Below, piece by piece: positions 31,731-41,200 of a stretch of 64,000 bases of DNA. The notes below the pieces were generated by a model. It did no database searches and had not been told where the DNA came from. It saw only the letters and a program-made list of their open reading frames with translations. Made by a program: the position numbers and the translations under genes. The stretch is from Gammaproteobacteria bacterium (GTDB lineage Bacteria; Pseudomonadota; Gammaproteobacteria; Pseudomonadales; JAUIET01). The stretch spans positions 310,001 through 374,000 of the forward strand of contig JAUIET010000001.1 in NCBI GenBank assembly GCA_030429735.1. Reading direction: 5' to 3'. The number at the start of each line of letters is the position of its first letter. The first letter of the stretch is position 1.

Positions 31731-33401
31731 ATGCTTACTCAATTAACCATCAATAATTACACCACCGTGGAACATCTGGAACTGGATTTCCGTGCAGGCA
31801 TGACCGTCATAACCGGTGAAACCGGTGCGGGCAAATCCGTCATGTTGGACGCACTAACCCTGGTGGTTGGCGGCCGGGCAGACAGCAAAGCGGTCCGCAA
31901 TGGCTGCGCTCGGGCCGATTTGCACGCCATTTTTGATGTATCTGGCAATCCGGCTGCCAGACAATGGCTGAGCGAACGTGACCTTTTTGATCAGGACGAG
32001 TGTTTGCTGCGCCGGGTGATCACCAGCGAAGGGCGAAGTCGTGCCTATATCAATGGCCAGCCAGCGCCGGTACATGATCTGAAAAGCCTGGGCGCTTACC
32101 TGATCGACATCCACGGGCAACATGAACAGCAGTCGCTGCTGAAAAGGGAAACTCATCGGCAATTGCTGGACAGCTTCGCCAATGCGACGGATCTGTTGTC
32201 TGACGTAGCACAGGCATACCATTCCTGGAAAAGCGCTGCTCGCCAGCTGGAGCAGCTGAAATCGGGCGCGCGCGAGCACGATGCGCATGTACAGCTTATT
32301 GACTACCAACTGCATGAGCTGCTGGACATGCAGCTGCAGGAAGGGGAAGTTGCGCAGCTTGAAATGCAGCAAAAACGCTTGAGCAATAGCGAAGCCATTT
32401 TACAGTCCTGCCAGCAAGCGCTGGAGATTTGCGACGGTAGCGAACATCTGAATGCTCTCAGTGCCTGCAACCAGGCACAACAACTGCTAAGCCCGCACGT
32501 TGCGCATTGTGAGGGTTTGCGCGAGTCTTTAGATCTGCTTGCCTCCGCCAGCATTCAAATTCAGGAAGCGGCCTACTCTATTCAACAACAGCTTGATGAT
32601 CTGGACATGGACCCGGAGGCATTGCAGCACATTGAGCAGAGGCTGAGCAGTTTGTACAACCTGGCACGTAAACATCGTAGCAATCCTCATGACTTGATGG
32701 AGCTGCAAAATAATTTGCAGGCCGAGTTCGACAGCCTGCAGCGCAGCGACGAGCACATGGAAGAGCTGCAGGCCGAAGCCGACTTACAATGCCACCGTTA
32801 CCTGAAGCTGGCCACTGAGCTAAGCGAGCTGCGTGCGCCGGCCGCTCGTAAGTTACAGACGCTGGTGAATCAGCAGCTCAAGCGTTTGAATATGAGCGGC
32901 TGTAAATTTGAAGTGGCACTGCAAGCACTGGTTGATGAACAGCGCGGTGCATTTGGCATCGAAAATGCCGAGTTTTTGATTAGCACGATCCCCGGCCAAG
33001 CCCCACAAGCACTGTCTAAAGTGGCCTCAGGCGGCGAGCTATCGCGAATTAGCCTGGCCATACAGGTTATTACCGCCAGCAAGTCCAGCATTCCCACTTT
33101 GGTGTTTGACGAAGTGGATGTAGGCATCGGCGGCACAGTGGCCGACGTGGTTGGCAAGCTATTACAAAAACTTGCCGAGCACAGTCAGATTTTGTGTGTA
33201 ACCCATCTCGCGCAGGTGGCCGCGAAAGGGCATCAACACCTTGGCGTGCGCAAATTGCGTAGCCGCAAAAAAGTGGCCACGGAACTGAGCGTGTTACAGA
33301 ATGACGACAAAATAAATGAGATTGCGCGCATGCTGGGCGGCATGGCAATTACCGAACAATCGCGCGCACATGCAATGGAAATGCTCGGTGGGCCGCACTA
33401 G
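31731..33401 (+). CDS. recN: DNA repair protein RecN
   Basis: SMC-like ATPase that acts on double-strand breaks. ATG 31731 (MLTQLTINNYTTVEHLELDF) gives 556 residues; the track start lies upstream of the LexA box and is wrong. Walker A is GETGAGKSVMLDALTLVVGGRAD, the ABC signature is ASGGELSRISLAIQV, Walker B is TLVFDEVDVGIGG, and the switch region is CVTHLAQVAAKGHQH. A long coiled coil occupies the middle (about residues 170-390). An SOS gene by its operator. Confidence 0.97.
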   Translation: MLTQLTINNYTTVEHLELDFRAGMTVITGETGAGKSVMLDALTLVVGGRADSKAVRNGCARADLHAIFDVSGNPAARQWLSERDLFDQDECLLRRVITSEGRSRAYINGQPAPVHDLKSLGAYLIDIHGQHEQQSLLKRETHRQLLDSFANATDLLSDVAQAYHSWKSAARQLEQLKSGAREHDAHVQLIDYQLHELLDMQLQEGEVAQLEMQQKRLSNSEAILQSCQQALEICDGSEHLNALSACNQAQQLLSPHVAHCEGLRESLDLLASASIQIQEAAYSIQQQLDDLDMDPEALQHIEQRLSSLYNLARKHRSNPHDLMELQNNLQAEFDSLQRSDEHMEELQAEADLQCHRYLKLATELSELRAPAARKLQTLVNQQLKRLNMSGCKFEVALQALVDEQRGAFGIENAEFLISTIPGQAPQALSKVASGGELSRISLAIQVITASKSSIPTLVFDEVDVGIGGTVADVVGKLLQKLAEHSQILCVTHLAQVAAKGHQHLGVRKLRSRKKVATELSVLQNDDKINEIARMLGGMAITEQSRAHAMEMLGGPH

Positions 33402-33418
33402 TAGTAGCTACGCGCTGT

Positions 33419-33835
33419 TCACTCCTGTTTTTTAACGTACAACACCATGCTGTGATCGACGATTTCGTAGCCTTGCTCAGCGGCAATTTCCCGTTGACGA
33501 GTTTCGATAATGGGGTCGTAAAACTCCATGACCTCGCCTGAATCCACACATACCATGTGGTCGTGGTGTTCACCCTTGGCCAACTCAAACACCGAATGAC
33601 CGCCTTCAAAATGATGGCGCTCCACCAGCTTGGCTGATTCAAACTGGGTAAGCACACGGTATACCGTAGCCAGGCCCACATCATCGCCACTTTCGAGCAG
33701 CATTTTGTACACATCTTCAGCACTTAGATGCTGCCGGTCAGTCTCTGCCGCTTGCTCCAGAATTTGCAATATCTTTACCCGAGGCAGGGTAACTTTGAGA
33801 CCGGCCTGTTTCAGCTCGGCATTTTGATTGGGCAT
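33419..33835 (-). CDS. fur: Ferric uptake regulator Fur
   Basis: Iron-dependent repressor, 138 residues. The winged-helix domain (LKVTLPRVKILQILE, LATVYRVLTQFE) and the metal/dimerisation domain (RHHFEGGHSVFEL, EHHDHMVCVDSGEVMEF) are complete. The second Cys of the CxxC pair found in E. coli Fur is Ser here (CVDSG), and the C-terminal Cys pair is absent; Pseudomonas-type Fur proteins share this, so the structural zinc site is not needed. It is convergent with recN and divergent from bamE, a standard arrangement. Confidence 0.96.
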   Translation of the reverse strand: MPNQNAELKQAGLKVTLPRVKILQILEQAAETDRQHLSAEDVYKMLLESGDDVGLATVYRVLTQFESAKLVERHHFEGGHSVFELAKGEHHDHMVCVDSGEVMEFYDPIIETRQREIAAEQGYEIVDHSMVLYVKKQE

Positions 33836-33904
33836 GACAACTTCGCGATGGCGTTGTGATAGGTTATTATCTCACCTTTAACCCATTCGCGAAACGCTGT
33901 ACCC

Positions 33905-34270
33905 ATGCCTTTAAACTCTTCGATGATCAGAACAGCAGTACTGGCCGTTCTTTGCACAAGCCTGGTTGCCTGCCAAAGCTTCCGGTTTCCCGGCGTATAC
34001 AGGGTTGTTGTTCCGCAAGGCAATGTGTTCGACGAAGAGATGATCAGCCAGCTGGAAGTAGGCATGACACGCAGCCAGGTCCGCTTCATTATGGGCACGC
34101 CACTGATCAAAGACACGTTTAACCCCGATCGATGGGATTACACCTACCAGGTTCAGCGCGGCAGTGAGCTTTCGCAAAAAAAGCGCATGTCATTGCATTT
34201 TAATGGCGATCAACTTGTGAAAATTGATAAACAGGCGTTGCCAGAGGAAGGCACCGCCAGCACCGATTAA
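33905..34270 (+). CDS. bamE: Outer-membrane assembly lipoprotein BamE
   Basis: Small lipoprotein of the BAM complex that inserts beta-barrel proteins into the outer membrane. It has 121 residues with lipobox SLVAC. The SmpA/OmlA domain includes VVPQGNVFDEEMISQLEVGM, VRFIMGTPLIKDTF and RWDYTY, all conserved in the family. The initiator could be Met1 (33905) or Met7 (33923); neither has a strong ribosome site. It lies next to fur and convergent with rnfH, the usual gammaproteobacterial order. Confidence 0.95.
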   Translation: MPLNSSMIRTAVLAVLCTSLVACQSFRFPGVYRVVVPQGNVFDEEMISQLEVGMTRSQVRFIMGTPLIKDTFNPDRWDYTYQVQRGSELSQKKRMSLHFNGDQLVKIDKQALPEEGTASTD

Positions 34271-34581
34271 CCCTCGTTTTCGGGCTGGTTCTTTTTCGCC
34301 TTTGCTTTCGCCGCCCTCTCTTTGCGGGATTCTTTGGGGTCAATAATCAACGGCCGATAAATTTCCACGCGGTCGCCGGCTTGCAAAACGTGCTCCTGCG
34401 GTTTTGGTACGACCTTACCAAAAATACCCATTTTGGCCGTGGCAAGCTCAATTGCTGGAAAAATATCGGCAATGCCAGACAACTCCGCTGCCTGGTACGC
34501 AGTTGTCCCGCTGTCTACATCCAATGCTAGTATTTTTTGCTCATCGGGCAGCGCGTAGGCTACCTCCACTCGTATTACCAT
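34267..34581 (-). CDS. rnfH: RnfH family ubiquitin-like protein
   Basis: A 104-residue beta-grasp protein (UPF0125/RnfH; RatB in E. coli). The fold signature spans IRVEVAYALPDEQKILALDV, IGIFGK-like MGIFGKVVPKP and LQAGDRVEIYRPLIIDPKE. The C-terminus is Lys-rich and probably disordered. Its role is unresolved despite the name. It follows ratA by 3 bases, and its stop overlaps the convergent bamE by 4 bases. Confidence 0.93.
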   Translation of the reverse strand: MVIRVEVAYALPDEQKILALDVDSGTTAYQAAELSGIADIFPAIELATAKMGIFGKVVPKPQEHVLQAGDRVEIYRPLIIDPKESRKERAAKAKAKKNQPENEG

Positions 34582-34584
34582 AAG

Positions 34585-35016
34585 CTACCTATTCGCTGAT
34601 TCAGCGCGCGCACTCATTGCGCCCACCAGGTCATCCGCCACCGATTTGAATAATTGTTCAAGGGCCTTGCTGGCCAAGCCACTGCTGACAGTGAAATCCA
34701 GACGCAGTTCCACTTTACTCGCCTGTTCAGACAGCGCTGTAATGTGCCACTGCCCCGCAAATTTTGAAAATGGCCCCTCTACCAATTCCATGATGATACG
34801 CTCTGGTCGGCTTAGCTCATTTCGCGTTGTGAAGCTCTGTCTAAGCCCCGCCTTCTTAACACTCAGGCGAGCCACCATAATGCAGTCTGATTGCTCAATA
34901 ACAACGGCCTGCTCACAGCCGCGCATGAATTCCGGGTACGCTTCAACATCGTTAATGAGGTCAAACATCCGCTCTGCGGGCTGCATCAATATAGCGCTGC
35001 GTTCAATCAATGCCAT
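34585..35016 (-). CDS. ratA: RatA / COQ10-like START-domain protein
   Basis: A 143-residue protein of the polyketide-cyclase/START family: ALIERSAILMQPAERMFDLINDVEAYPEFMRGCE is the diagnostic N-terminus. E. coli RatA was described as a toxin that blocks 70S assembly, while its eukaryotic relative COQ10 binds ubiquinone; a lipid-binding role is at least as likely here. The ATG overlaps the stop of the upstream transporter gene by one base (TGATG), implying translational coupling. Confidence 0.92.
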   Translation of the reverse strand: MALIERSAILMQPAERMFDLINDVEAYPEFMRGCEQAVVIEQSDCIMVARLSVKKAGLRQSFTTRNELSRPERIIMELVEGPFSKFAGQWHITALSEQASKVELRLDFTVSSGLASKALEQLFKSVADDLVGAMSARAESANR

Positions 35017-36458
35017 CAGAATAAAAACTTATTGTTCAGCGAGAACCAGACAACGCCGGCAATCACCAGCGGTGATACATACGCCAGATGTACCCGGCTC
35101 AGAAAGCGCGTGGGCGAAAACCCTGTTTTCGAATAGCTTGGCGAACCCAACAATGTGGCTGCCAGGTAAGCATTAAAAATGGCCACCAACGGTACGATAA
35201 GGTGGGCTGTTAACGATTCCAATAAGCGAAACGGTGTGAAATAACCAAACAGTTTGATCTCTGACCATTCGTTAAACGACAAGCCCGCCGTAACACAGAG
35301 AAGCCATACCAATGCCCCCCCTGCTGCGGCCGCAATATAGCGTGGCACGATCAGGGAACGCCGTAACCAGGCAACGATCGGTTCCAACAACACCAGAGCA
35401 CTGCTAAATGCAAACAAGGTTACCAAGCCAAAAAACAGTGCACCGTAATAGTCACCATGAACGCTGCTGCCAAAGGCCAGTGGCAGATTAAGAAACATCA
35501 ACGGCGCGCCTTCGGCGATTTCGACATTGGTGTGAAACAGCAACGGCAAAACGGCAAGACAGACCAGACCTGCCACCAACAGAGTGATTACTACCACGCC
35601 GCCAACTGCCGTTGATATCCGTTGGCCAGGCGGCATATACGCCGCCATCGACATAGCCGCCCCCATGCCAACGCTTATCGTGAAAAAGGACAGCGTGATC
35701 GCCGACCAGGCACCATCCAGAGTGAGCTGTGTATTGCTGCTGAACACAGAACGAATGGCGTTGCCGTCAAACGCGCCTACTGCCACATTACGTGCAATCA
35801 GAACCAATAAAATGAGCACTGCCAGCGGAATAATTAGTCGAAGTGCAAACCCGAGACCTCGGTCAACTCCCAACGCAGACACCAGCGTAGCCAACAGCAA
35901 AAACAAAGACAGCCAGGACACCACCTGGTTGCCATCCTCCAGAAAATCACGCAAGTGCTCGACCAGAAAGTCTGCATCTTTCAAAATAAACGAGTTATTA
36001 GCAGATTCAAGCCCAAAGGCCAGCGCCCAGCTGCCAATCACCGCCAAATACGACAGCACCAGGATACTAACAATAATATTCAGCAAACCAAGCAAGCGCC
36101 ACCAACGGCTGATACCCGAACGAATCTGCAGCAGCTTCACCGTGTGCACGGGATTGCTGCGCCCTTCTCGCCCTAACCAGATTTCAGCCGCCAGCAGTGG
36201 TACAGCGAATAACAATAGCGAGGCGACATACACAATTGCATACCCGGAACCACCATGCCTTACCAACACTGCAGGCAAAGTCCAAATCAGCTGCAAGCCA
36301 ATGGTTACGCCACATATTGCAAGGCAGAACGTCCAACCGCTCTGCCAAACTGTGTGCTCCGTATTTTGCTGCATAGTACCCGCGCCCACCATAAGCGGCT
36401 CATTCTGGGGCAGAAAATTGCCATGAACAACTGTTTTGTCCCGCTGCAGTATTGCCAC
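35016..36458 (-). CDS. Sodium-dependent transporter, NSS family
   Basis: A polytopic inner-membrane protein of 480 residues (about 452 if it starts at MQQNTEHTVWQSGW) with 11-12 predicted helices, of the neurotransmitter:sodium symporter (LeuT-fold) family. The conserved YASLLLFAVPLLAAEIWLGREGR stretch of helix 2, and GLGFALRLIIPLAVLILLVLI and SFFTISVGMGAAMSMAAYMP, fit the family. Substrate is probably an amino acid, unproven. It is inserted between divergent smpB and ratA, and is coupled to ratA. Confidence 0.88.
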   Translation of the reverse strand: MAILQRDKTVVHGNFLPQNEPLMVGAGTMQQNTEHTVWQSGWTFCLAICGVTIGLQLIWTLPAVLVRHGGSGYAIVYVASLLLFAVPLLAAEIWLGREGRSNPVHTVKLLQIRSGISRWWRLLGLLNIIVSILVLSYLAVIGSWALAFGLESANNSFILKDADFLVEHLRDFLEDGNQVVSWLSLFLLLATLVSALGVDRGLGFALRLIIPLAVLILLVLIARNVAVGAFDGNAIRSVFSSNTQLTLDGAWSAITLSFFTISVGMGAAMSMAAYMPPGQRISTAVGGVVVITLLVAGLVCLAVLPLLFHTNVEIAEGAPLMFLNLPLAFGSSVHGDYYGALFFGLVTLFAFSSALVLLEPIVAWLRRSLIVPRYIAAAAGGALVWLLCVTAGLSFNEWSEIKLFGYFTPFRLLESLTAHLIVPLVAIFNAYLAATLLGSPSYSKTGFSPTRFLSRVHLAYVSPLVIAGVVWFSLNNKFLF

Positions 36459-36533
36459 TTTTTATAATTGTTCTGCGCTTGCGTCGCACTTGCCCACGCA
36501 GCACAGATATAATGCGGCGATGAGAACCGTGCT

Positions 36534-37010
36534 ATGAGTAAGAAATCAAAGAAACCGAGCAATAATATTGCTCAGAACAAGAAGGCTCGCCACGAATACG
36601 CCATTGAAGAGCGATTTGAAGCCGGTTTGGTGTTGACCGGCTGGGAAGTAAAAGCACTGCGCGCCGGTAAAGCCCAGCTGGTGGACAGCTATGTATTGAT
36701 CAAAGACGGCGAGGTCTGGCTGCTCGGCGCCCAGATCGAACCCCTGCAAACCGCCAGCAGTCATGTTGAAACCGACCCCAAACGAACCCGCAAACTACTG
36801 CTCAACGCCAGAGAAATTGCCCGAATCCGTAACGCAACCGAACGCGACGGCTACACCTGCATTGCCACGTCCCTGTTCTGGAAGAAACACCTGGTCAAAT
36901 GCGAAATTGCCATCGGCAAAGGCAAGAAAGCACACGATAAACGCGCCGCCGACAAACAGCGCGACTGGGACCGCGAAAAACAACGCGTAGTGCGCACCAC
37001 CAACCGCTAA
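36534..37010 (+). CDS. smpB: SsrA-binding protein SmpB
   Basis: Partner of tmRNA in ribosome rescue; it mimics the missing codon-anticodon in the decoding site. It has 158 residues. Conserved segments are [48 protein letters not shown] and [16 protein letters not shown], and the C-terminal basic tail ([17 protein letters not shown]) is intact. A TATAAT box lies at 36508-36513, though no good -35 is visible. It is 460 bases upstream of ssrA, same strand. Confidence 0.97.
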   Translation: MSKKSKKPSNNIAQNKKARHEYAIEERFEAGLVLTGWEVKALRAGKAQLVDSYVLIKDGEVWLLGAQIEPLQTASSHVETDPKRTRKLLLNAREIARIRNATERDGYTCIATSLFWKKHLVKCEIAIGKGKKAHDKRAADKQRDWDREKQRVVRTTNR

Positions 37011-37115
37011 AACCCAACGGAACTATACCCGCTCCTCACCTGTCAAATAAGCTACAATAGGGTGTGGCCGCAATAGCAGCCATGTTTCGAGGAGGGCTTG
37101 CTCTTCGGTATCGGT

Positions 37116-37468
37116 AAAACGATTCTGAGGAGTGCAGTGCAAGGCGCTTTCTAAACGAGGGAGGGAGTGCACATAAAGTGCATGACCGACTTAGCGCAGT
37201 AAGCGACGAAGCAATGCACTTCCAGAACGGTTAAAACGATTCTGAGGAGTGCAGTGCAAGGCGCTTTTCGATCGAAGGAGGGAGTGCACATAAAGTGCAT
37301 GACCGACTGAGAACGAAAAGCAACGCCGCAATGCGCCCTCAGGATGGTTAAAACGATTCTGAGGAGTGCAGTGCAAGGCGCTTTCTAAACGAGGGAGGGA
37401 GTGCACATAAAGTGCATGACCGACCGAGAGCAGAAAGCAACGCCGCAATGCGCCCTCAGAATCGTTTT
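37116..37468 (+). repeat. Three 117-bp tandem imperfect-palindrome repeats
   Basis: Units start at 37116, 37233 and 37350, each opening with AAAACGATTCTGAGGAGTGC. Units 1 and 3 share a longer 5' half; units 2 and 3 share the 3' half. The last unit closes with CCTCAGAATCGTTTT, the exact reverse complement of the opening, and the other closures are decayed forms, so each unit can fold on itself. An internal TGCAC-ATAAA-GTGCA hairpin is conserved in all three. The array ends 2 bases before the tmRNA 5' end. The antisense ORF 37191-37448 is a by-product. Confidence 0.9.
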
Positions 37469-37565
37469 AAGGGGGCGATCTGGATTCGACGTGGGTTACT
37501 GACCTATATGATGCATGCCGAGATGACAGCCAATCTCGTTAATCCAAAGCTGTAATTGAATAGTC

Positions 37566-37598
37566 GCAAACGACAATTCGTACGCTTTAGCAGCTTAA
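37566..37598 (+). other. tmRNA tag reading frame (ANDNSYALAA)
   Basis: The resume codon GCA and the following codons encode ANDNSYALAA and then TAA. The Ala-Ala end is the ClpXP degron; the E. coli tag is ANDENYALAA. Confidence 0.95.
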
Positions 37599-37811
37599 AA
37601 CCCTGCTAACAGTTGCCACTGGATGCCAGTAAACGGGAAGCAACTGTCATATAGAACTGGATCGCAAGCAAGGCTCGCTTGAGGCCGCGCTGTTAAAAAC
37701 TCATCAAGATCGCAACTTACGTCCTGCCCGTCGGGCTGTAAGAAGCTAAATTAATCGACGGACCTAAGCATGTAGAGTCTATAGCAACGGACTGACGGAC
37801 GCGGGTTCGAT

Positions 37812-38069
37812 TAACACAATGGTCGCCACGGGGAGTGATCCCCGATGGAAAAGAGGGCTCATACGGTGAACGCTAAGGGGAAACCTATGCCAACGCCGTC
37901 CGGTGAAGGGGAAACCCGTAAGCCGGCTAGAGACTCATAGGCTTCTAACGGGGAAACCCTATGAAGTACTAGGGTAGGCAGAAGTAGCACACTGCTTACA
38001 ACACGCTCTCCCCTGCTGAGAAGCAGGTGAAGGAATAGTCCAGCCCATAGCGAAAGCTATGGATCACTG
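37812..38069 (+). mobile_element. Group I intron in the ssrA T-loop
   Basis: The 258-nt insertion has the hallmarks of a self-splicing group I intron. The 5' exon ends in U and the intron ends in G. P1 forms CGAU/GUCG with a U-G pair at the splice site. P2 is CCA-CGGGG/CCCCG-TGG. P7 pairs GACT (37932-37935) with AGTC (38037-38040) inside core sequences GGCTAGAGACTCATAG and AAGGAATAGTCC. P8 is CCTGCT-GAGA-AGCAGG, and P9 CCATAGC-GAAA-GCTATGG. Several GGGGAAACC loops are GNRA tetraloops. An extension between P7 and P3 (CATAGG/CCTATG) suggests subgroup IA. There is no ORF inside it. Confidence 0.92.
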
Positions 38070-38094
38070 TCCCGCCGCCTCCACCAATACGCAT

Positions 38095-38115
38095 AGCCCG
38101 ATTCGTCGGGCTTTT
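38095..38115 (+). terminator. Intrinsic terminator of ssrA
   Basis: AGCCCGA-TTCG-TCGGGCT followed by TTT: a 7-bp stem with a UUCG tetraloop, 9 bases after the CCA end of tmRNA. It separates ssrA from the endonuclease gene. Confidence 0.9.
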
Positions 38116-38132
38116 GCCGTTTAGAGGTGAGA

Positions 38133-39293
<1,161 letters not shown>

Positions 39294-40214
39294 ATGAAAC
39301 TATTGGCTTTATTAAAATCTCTGGGATTGGCGACAGCTTGCAGTCTGTTTGTGCTTAGCATGCCTTCATGGGCAGAATCCGAGCCAGCAGACAACGCTGT
39401 GTCAAACTCAGTTCAAACCACTGCAGACGAAACCGCCTCTGCTGAAGTGGATTCAGAGGCGAATCAGCAAGCTGCTGAGCGACGCAAGCAAATTCTTAAG
39501 GAGGCTGTCGACGCGTTAGCGCAAAGCAACAAAGCGTTAAAGGCTCTGGATGAAGGTAAGACGGAAGACGCGCTGAATGCGCTGGCATTGGCCACAGGCA
39601 AGCTGGAGCTCATAGTCGCACGTGACCCGGAACTGGCGCTCGCGCCTACTGACGTGCGGATCGCAAGACATGACGTCATTGCTTCATCAGATGCGTTAAA
39701 AGCAGCGATCAAAGAGGCCGAAAACGCGCTCGATGATGGTGACATTCAACAAGCTCGCTATCTACTTAGCCGACTGGGAAGTGAACTCATCATTACAGTT
39801 GAGAACTTGCCACTGGCGACCTATCCCGATGCGATCAAGGCCATCAGCCCACTGATTGACGATGGTCAAATCGAGGAAGCCAAAGCACAATTGCAAGCGG
39901 CCTTGAGCACCGTGGTGTTGGTTGATCATGTGGTTCCCCTACCCATGATCCGCGCCGAAGCGCTACTGGCTAATGCTGAGAAGCTGACAGAGAAAGACGA
40001 CCGCACGGAAGACGAAAATGTCCAGCTCACTGATGACCTGGCTGCTGCTAGAGATCAACTCGAAATGGCCCAATTGCTTGGCTATGCGGATAAAAAATCG
40101 ATCAAAGAGCTGAAAAAGCAGATCGAATCCATCGAGGAGAAGACCGAAGACGGCCAATCCGGCAAAGGATTTTTCGACAAGCTGAAAGATTCTTTCTCCA
40201 AGGCCTTCGATTAA
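39294..40214 (+). CDS. Exported YfdX family protein
   Basis: A 306-residue protein with a Sec signal (LATACSLFVLSMPSWAES) and a Glu/Ala-rich linker, then a YfdX domain from about residue 60: RKQILKEAVDALAQSNKALKALDEGKTEDALNAL, LVARDPELALAPTDV and LPLATYPDAIK. YfdX proteins are periplasmic, acid- or stress-induced in enterobacteria, and occur beside Hsp20 genes in heat-resistance islands. The ATG follows ACAGGAGATCAGACCA, a good ribosome site. It is first in a four-gene stress module; a hairpin and 123 bases separate it from the next gene. Confidence 0.85.
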   Translation: MKLLALLKSLGLATACSLFVLSMPSWAESEPADNAVSNSVQTTADETASAEVDSEANQQAAERRKQILKEAVDALAQSNKALKALDEGKTEDALNALALATGKLELIVARDPELALAPTDVRIARHDVIASSDALKAAIKEAENALDDGDIQQARYLLSRLGSELIITVENLPLATYPDAIKAISPLIDDGQIEEAKAQLQAALSTVVLVDHVVPLPMIRAEALLANAEKLTEKDDRTEDENVQLTDDLAAARDQLEMAQLLGYADKKSIKELKKQIESIEEKTEDGQSGKGFFDKLKDSFSKAFD

Positions 40215-40227
40215 TCGAGCGAGCCAT

Positions 40228-40260
40228 GCACAGCCCCGCATTTGCAGCGGGGCATTGTGC
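40228..40260 (+). terminator. Strong hairpin after yfdX
   Basis: GCACA-GCCCCGC pairs with GCGGGGC-ATTGTGC (12 pairs, one bulge) starting 14 bases after the stop. There is no T-run, so it may be a weak terminator or an mRNA stabiliser that sets the ratio between yfdX and the next gene. Confidence 0.5.
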
Positions 40261-40337
40261 TCGGTTAGCCAAACAGCAGGCTTGGCGCACATCAGAAGAC
40301 CAGCCCAAGCCGCCACTTATACTAAGGAGACGTTTCC

Positions 40338-40913
40338 ATGTCTAATACACCATCCACCAAAGTACTATGGGGCGCATTGATACTCGTGTTTGGAATTGCA
40401 ATCGCACTTGCATTTTATAGCTGGCAGCTGCGTTCAGAATTGCAGTCCGCTGAACAGAAGATTGCTGAACAAGGTCGTCCATTTCCTTTGTTGACCGATC
40501 CATGGCTCAGCAAGTCCGACCCCTTTGACGCATTTACTGATATGCGCAGTCGAATTGACGACATGATGGAATCCTTTTCGAATGACAAGTTTTTCAATAG
40601 CCCGAGCTTTGACCTGTTTGCATTCGACGTACCCGAGATTTCTATGGATGAATCTAAGACCGCGTATGTGATCACAATGGACGTGCCCAAAGGTCAGGCG
40701 GTGGAAATAAACACAAAACTTGAGGATCAACGGCTCTCGCTCACCGGCGTGGTGAAGGACTCCAAATCAAATGCACGGGGTCAGCAGAGTATCGTTTCAT
40801 CCAGCGTTCGCCAATTCACTCGCAGTTTTTACTTTCCGTTGGCAGTGGATGAAGCGGCAATGACGGTTGAACAGAGTGATGACAATATCACCATCACCGT
40901 GCCTAAATCATAA
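40338..40913 (+). CDS. Membrane-anchored Hsp20-like protein
   Basis: A 191-residue protein. An N-terminal helix (VLWGALILVFGIAIALAFYSW) is not followed by a cleavage site, so it is likely a membrane anchor with the chaperone domain in the periplasm. Residues 95-191 form an alpha-crystallin-like domain: DESKTAYVITMDVPKG, LEDQRLSLTGVV and QFTRSFYFPLAVDEAAMTVEQSDDNITITVPK. The usual C-terminal IxI motif is at most ITITV. A membrane-tethered small heat-shock protein is unusual; it may guard envelope proteins together with YfdX. The ATG follows TAAGGAGACGTTTCC. Confidence 0.8.
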   Translation: MSNTPSTKVLWGALILVFGIAIALAFYSWQLRSELQSAEQKIAEQGRPFPLLTDPWLSKSDPFDAFTDMRSRIDDMMESFSNDKFFNSPSFDLFAFDVPEISMDESKTAYVITMDVPKGQAVEINTKLEDQRLSLTGVVKDSKSNARGQQSIVSSSVRQFTRSFYFPLAVDEAAMTVEQSDDNITITVPKS

Positions 40914-41114
40914 GCGAACACTTCGACATAAGGTTTTATAGACTCTGTTATTTGATTCATGGAGTCTCGGGTCGTTGTGAAGTCAGGGGATTCGACTGGC
41001 TTTCTGCAGCGATCAATCCTATCGCGCAGCGGCCACACCAAATCTTATTTCCATATCGATATAAAGGCATATTTTTCTAAGAAAAAAATATTCTATCGGT
41101 GGCGCTTCTGATGC

Positions 41115-41143
41115 TTGAAAATCGAAATTCGAAATCCTATAAC
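41115..41143 (+). promoter_or_regulatory. Promoter of the RpoH-like sigma gene
   Basis: TTGAAA and TATAAC are separated by 17 bases, near the sigma-70 consensus. The same bases read as a heat-shock -35, CTTGAAA, with CCTATAAC 15 bases on, so both holoenzymes might use it. Confidence 0.6.
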
Positions 41144-41200
41144 TTTCCCATACAACACATTGATTACCTGGTTTGCCAACGATACTAAGGAGGTTTCGCG

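Larger units (their letters stand above)
37471..38086 (+). ncRNA. ssrA: tmRNA gene, interrupted by a group I intron
   Basis: Rescues stalled ribosomes with SmpB. The 5' end GGGGGCGATCTGGATTCGACG is the standard tmRNA start. The acceptor stem GGGGGCG pairs with CGCCTCC before the terminal ACCA (one G-U pair). The T-arm should read GCGGG-TTCGATT-CCCGC, but 258 bases interrupt it within the loop. Removing 37812-38069 restores it and gives a 358-nt tmRNA, close to the E. coli 363. The tag reads ANDNSYALAA. No clear promoter is visible near the 5' end, where the tandem repeats abut. Confidence 0.95.

Noticed and set aside
33836-33904. Fur box between fur and bamE (GATAGGTTATTATC)
   Set aside because: Only loose half-site similarity to the GATAAT consensus; not enough to call autoregulation.
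34585-35016. RatA as a toxin of a toxin-antitoxin pair with RnfH
   Set aside because: The names come from E. coli history; both are conserved housekeeping genes in a fixed order, and nothing here shows an antitoxin.
37191-37448. 85-residue minus-strand ORF with repeated GHALYVHSL and SALHCTPQNRF
   Set aside because: It is the translation of the 117-bp palindromic repeats; no ribosome site, and the peptide repetition follows the DNA repeat.
37116-37468. Possible CRISPR array
   Set aside because: Only three 117-bp units with no unique spacers and no cas genes; the structure is a tandem palindromic repeat.
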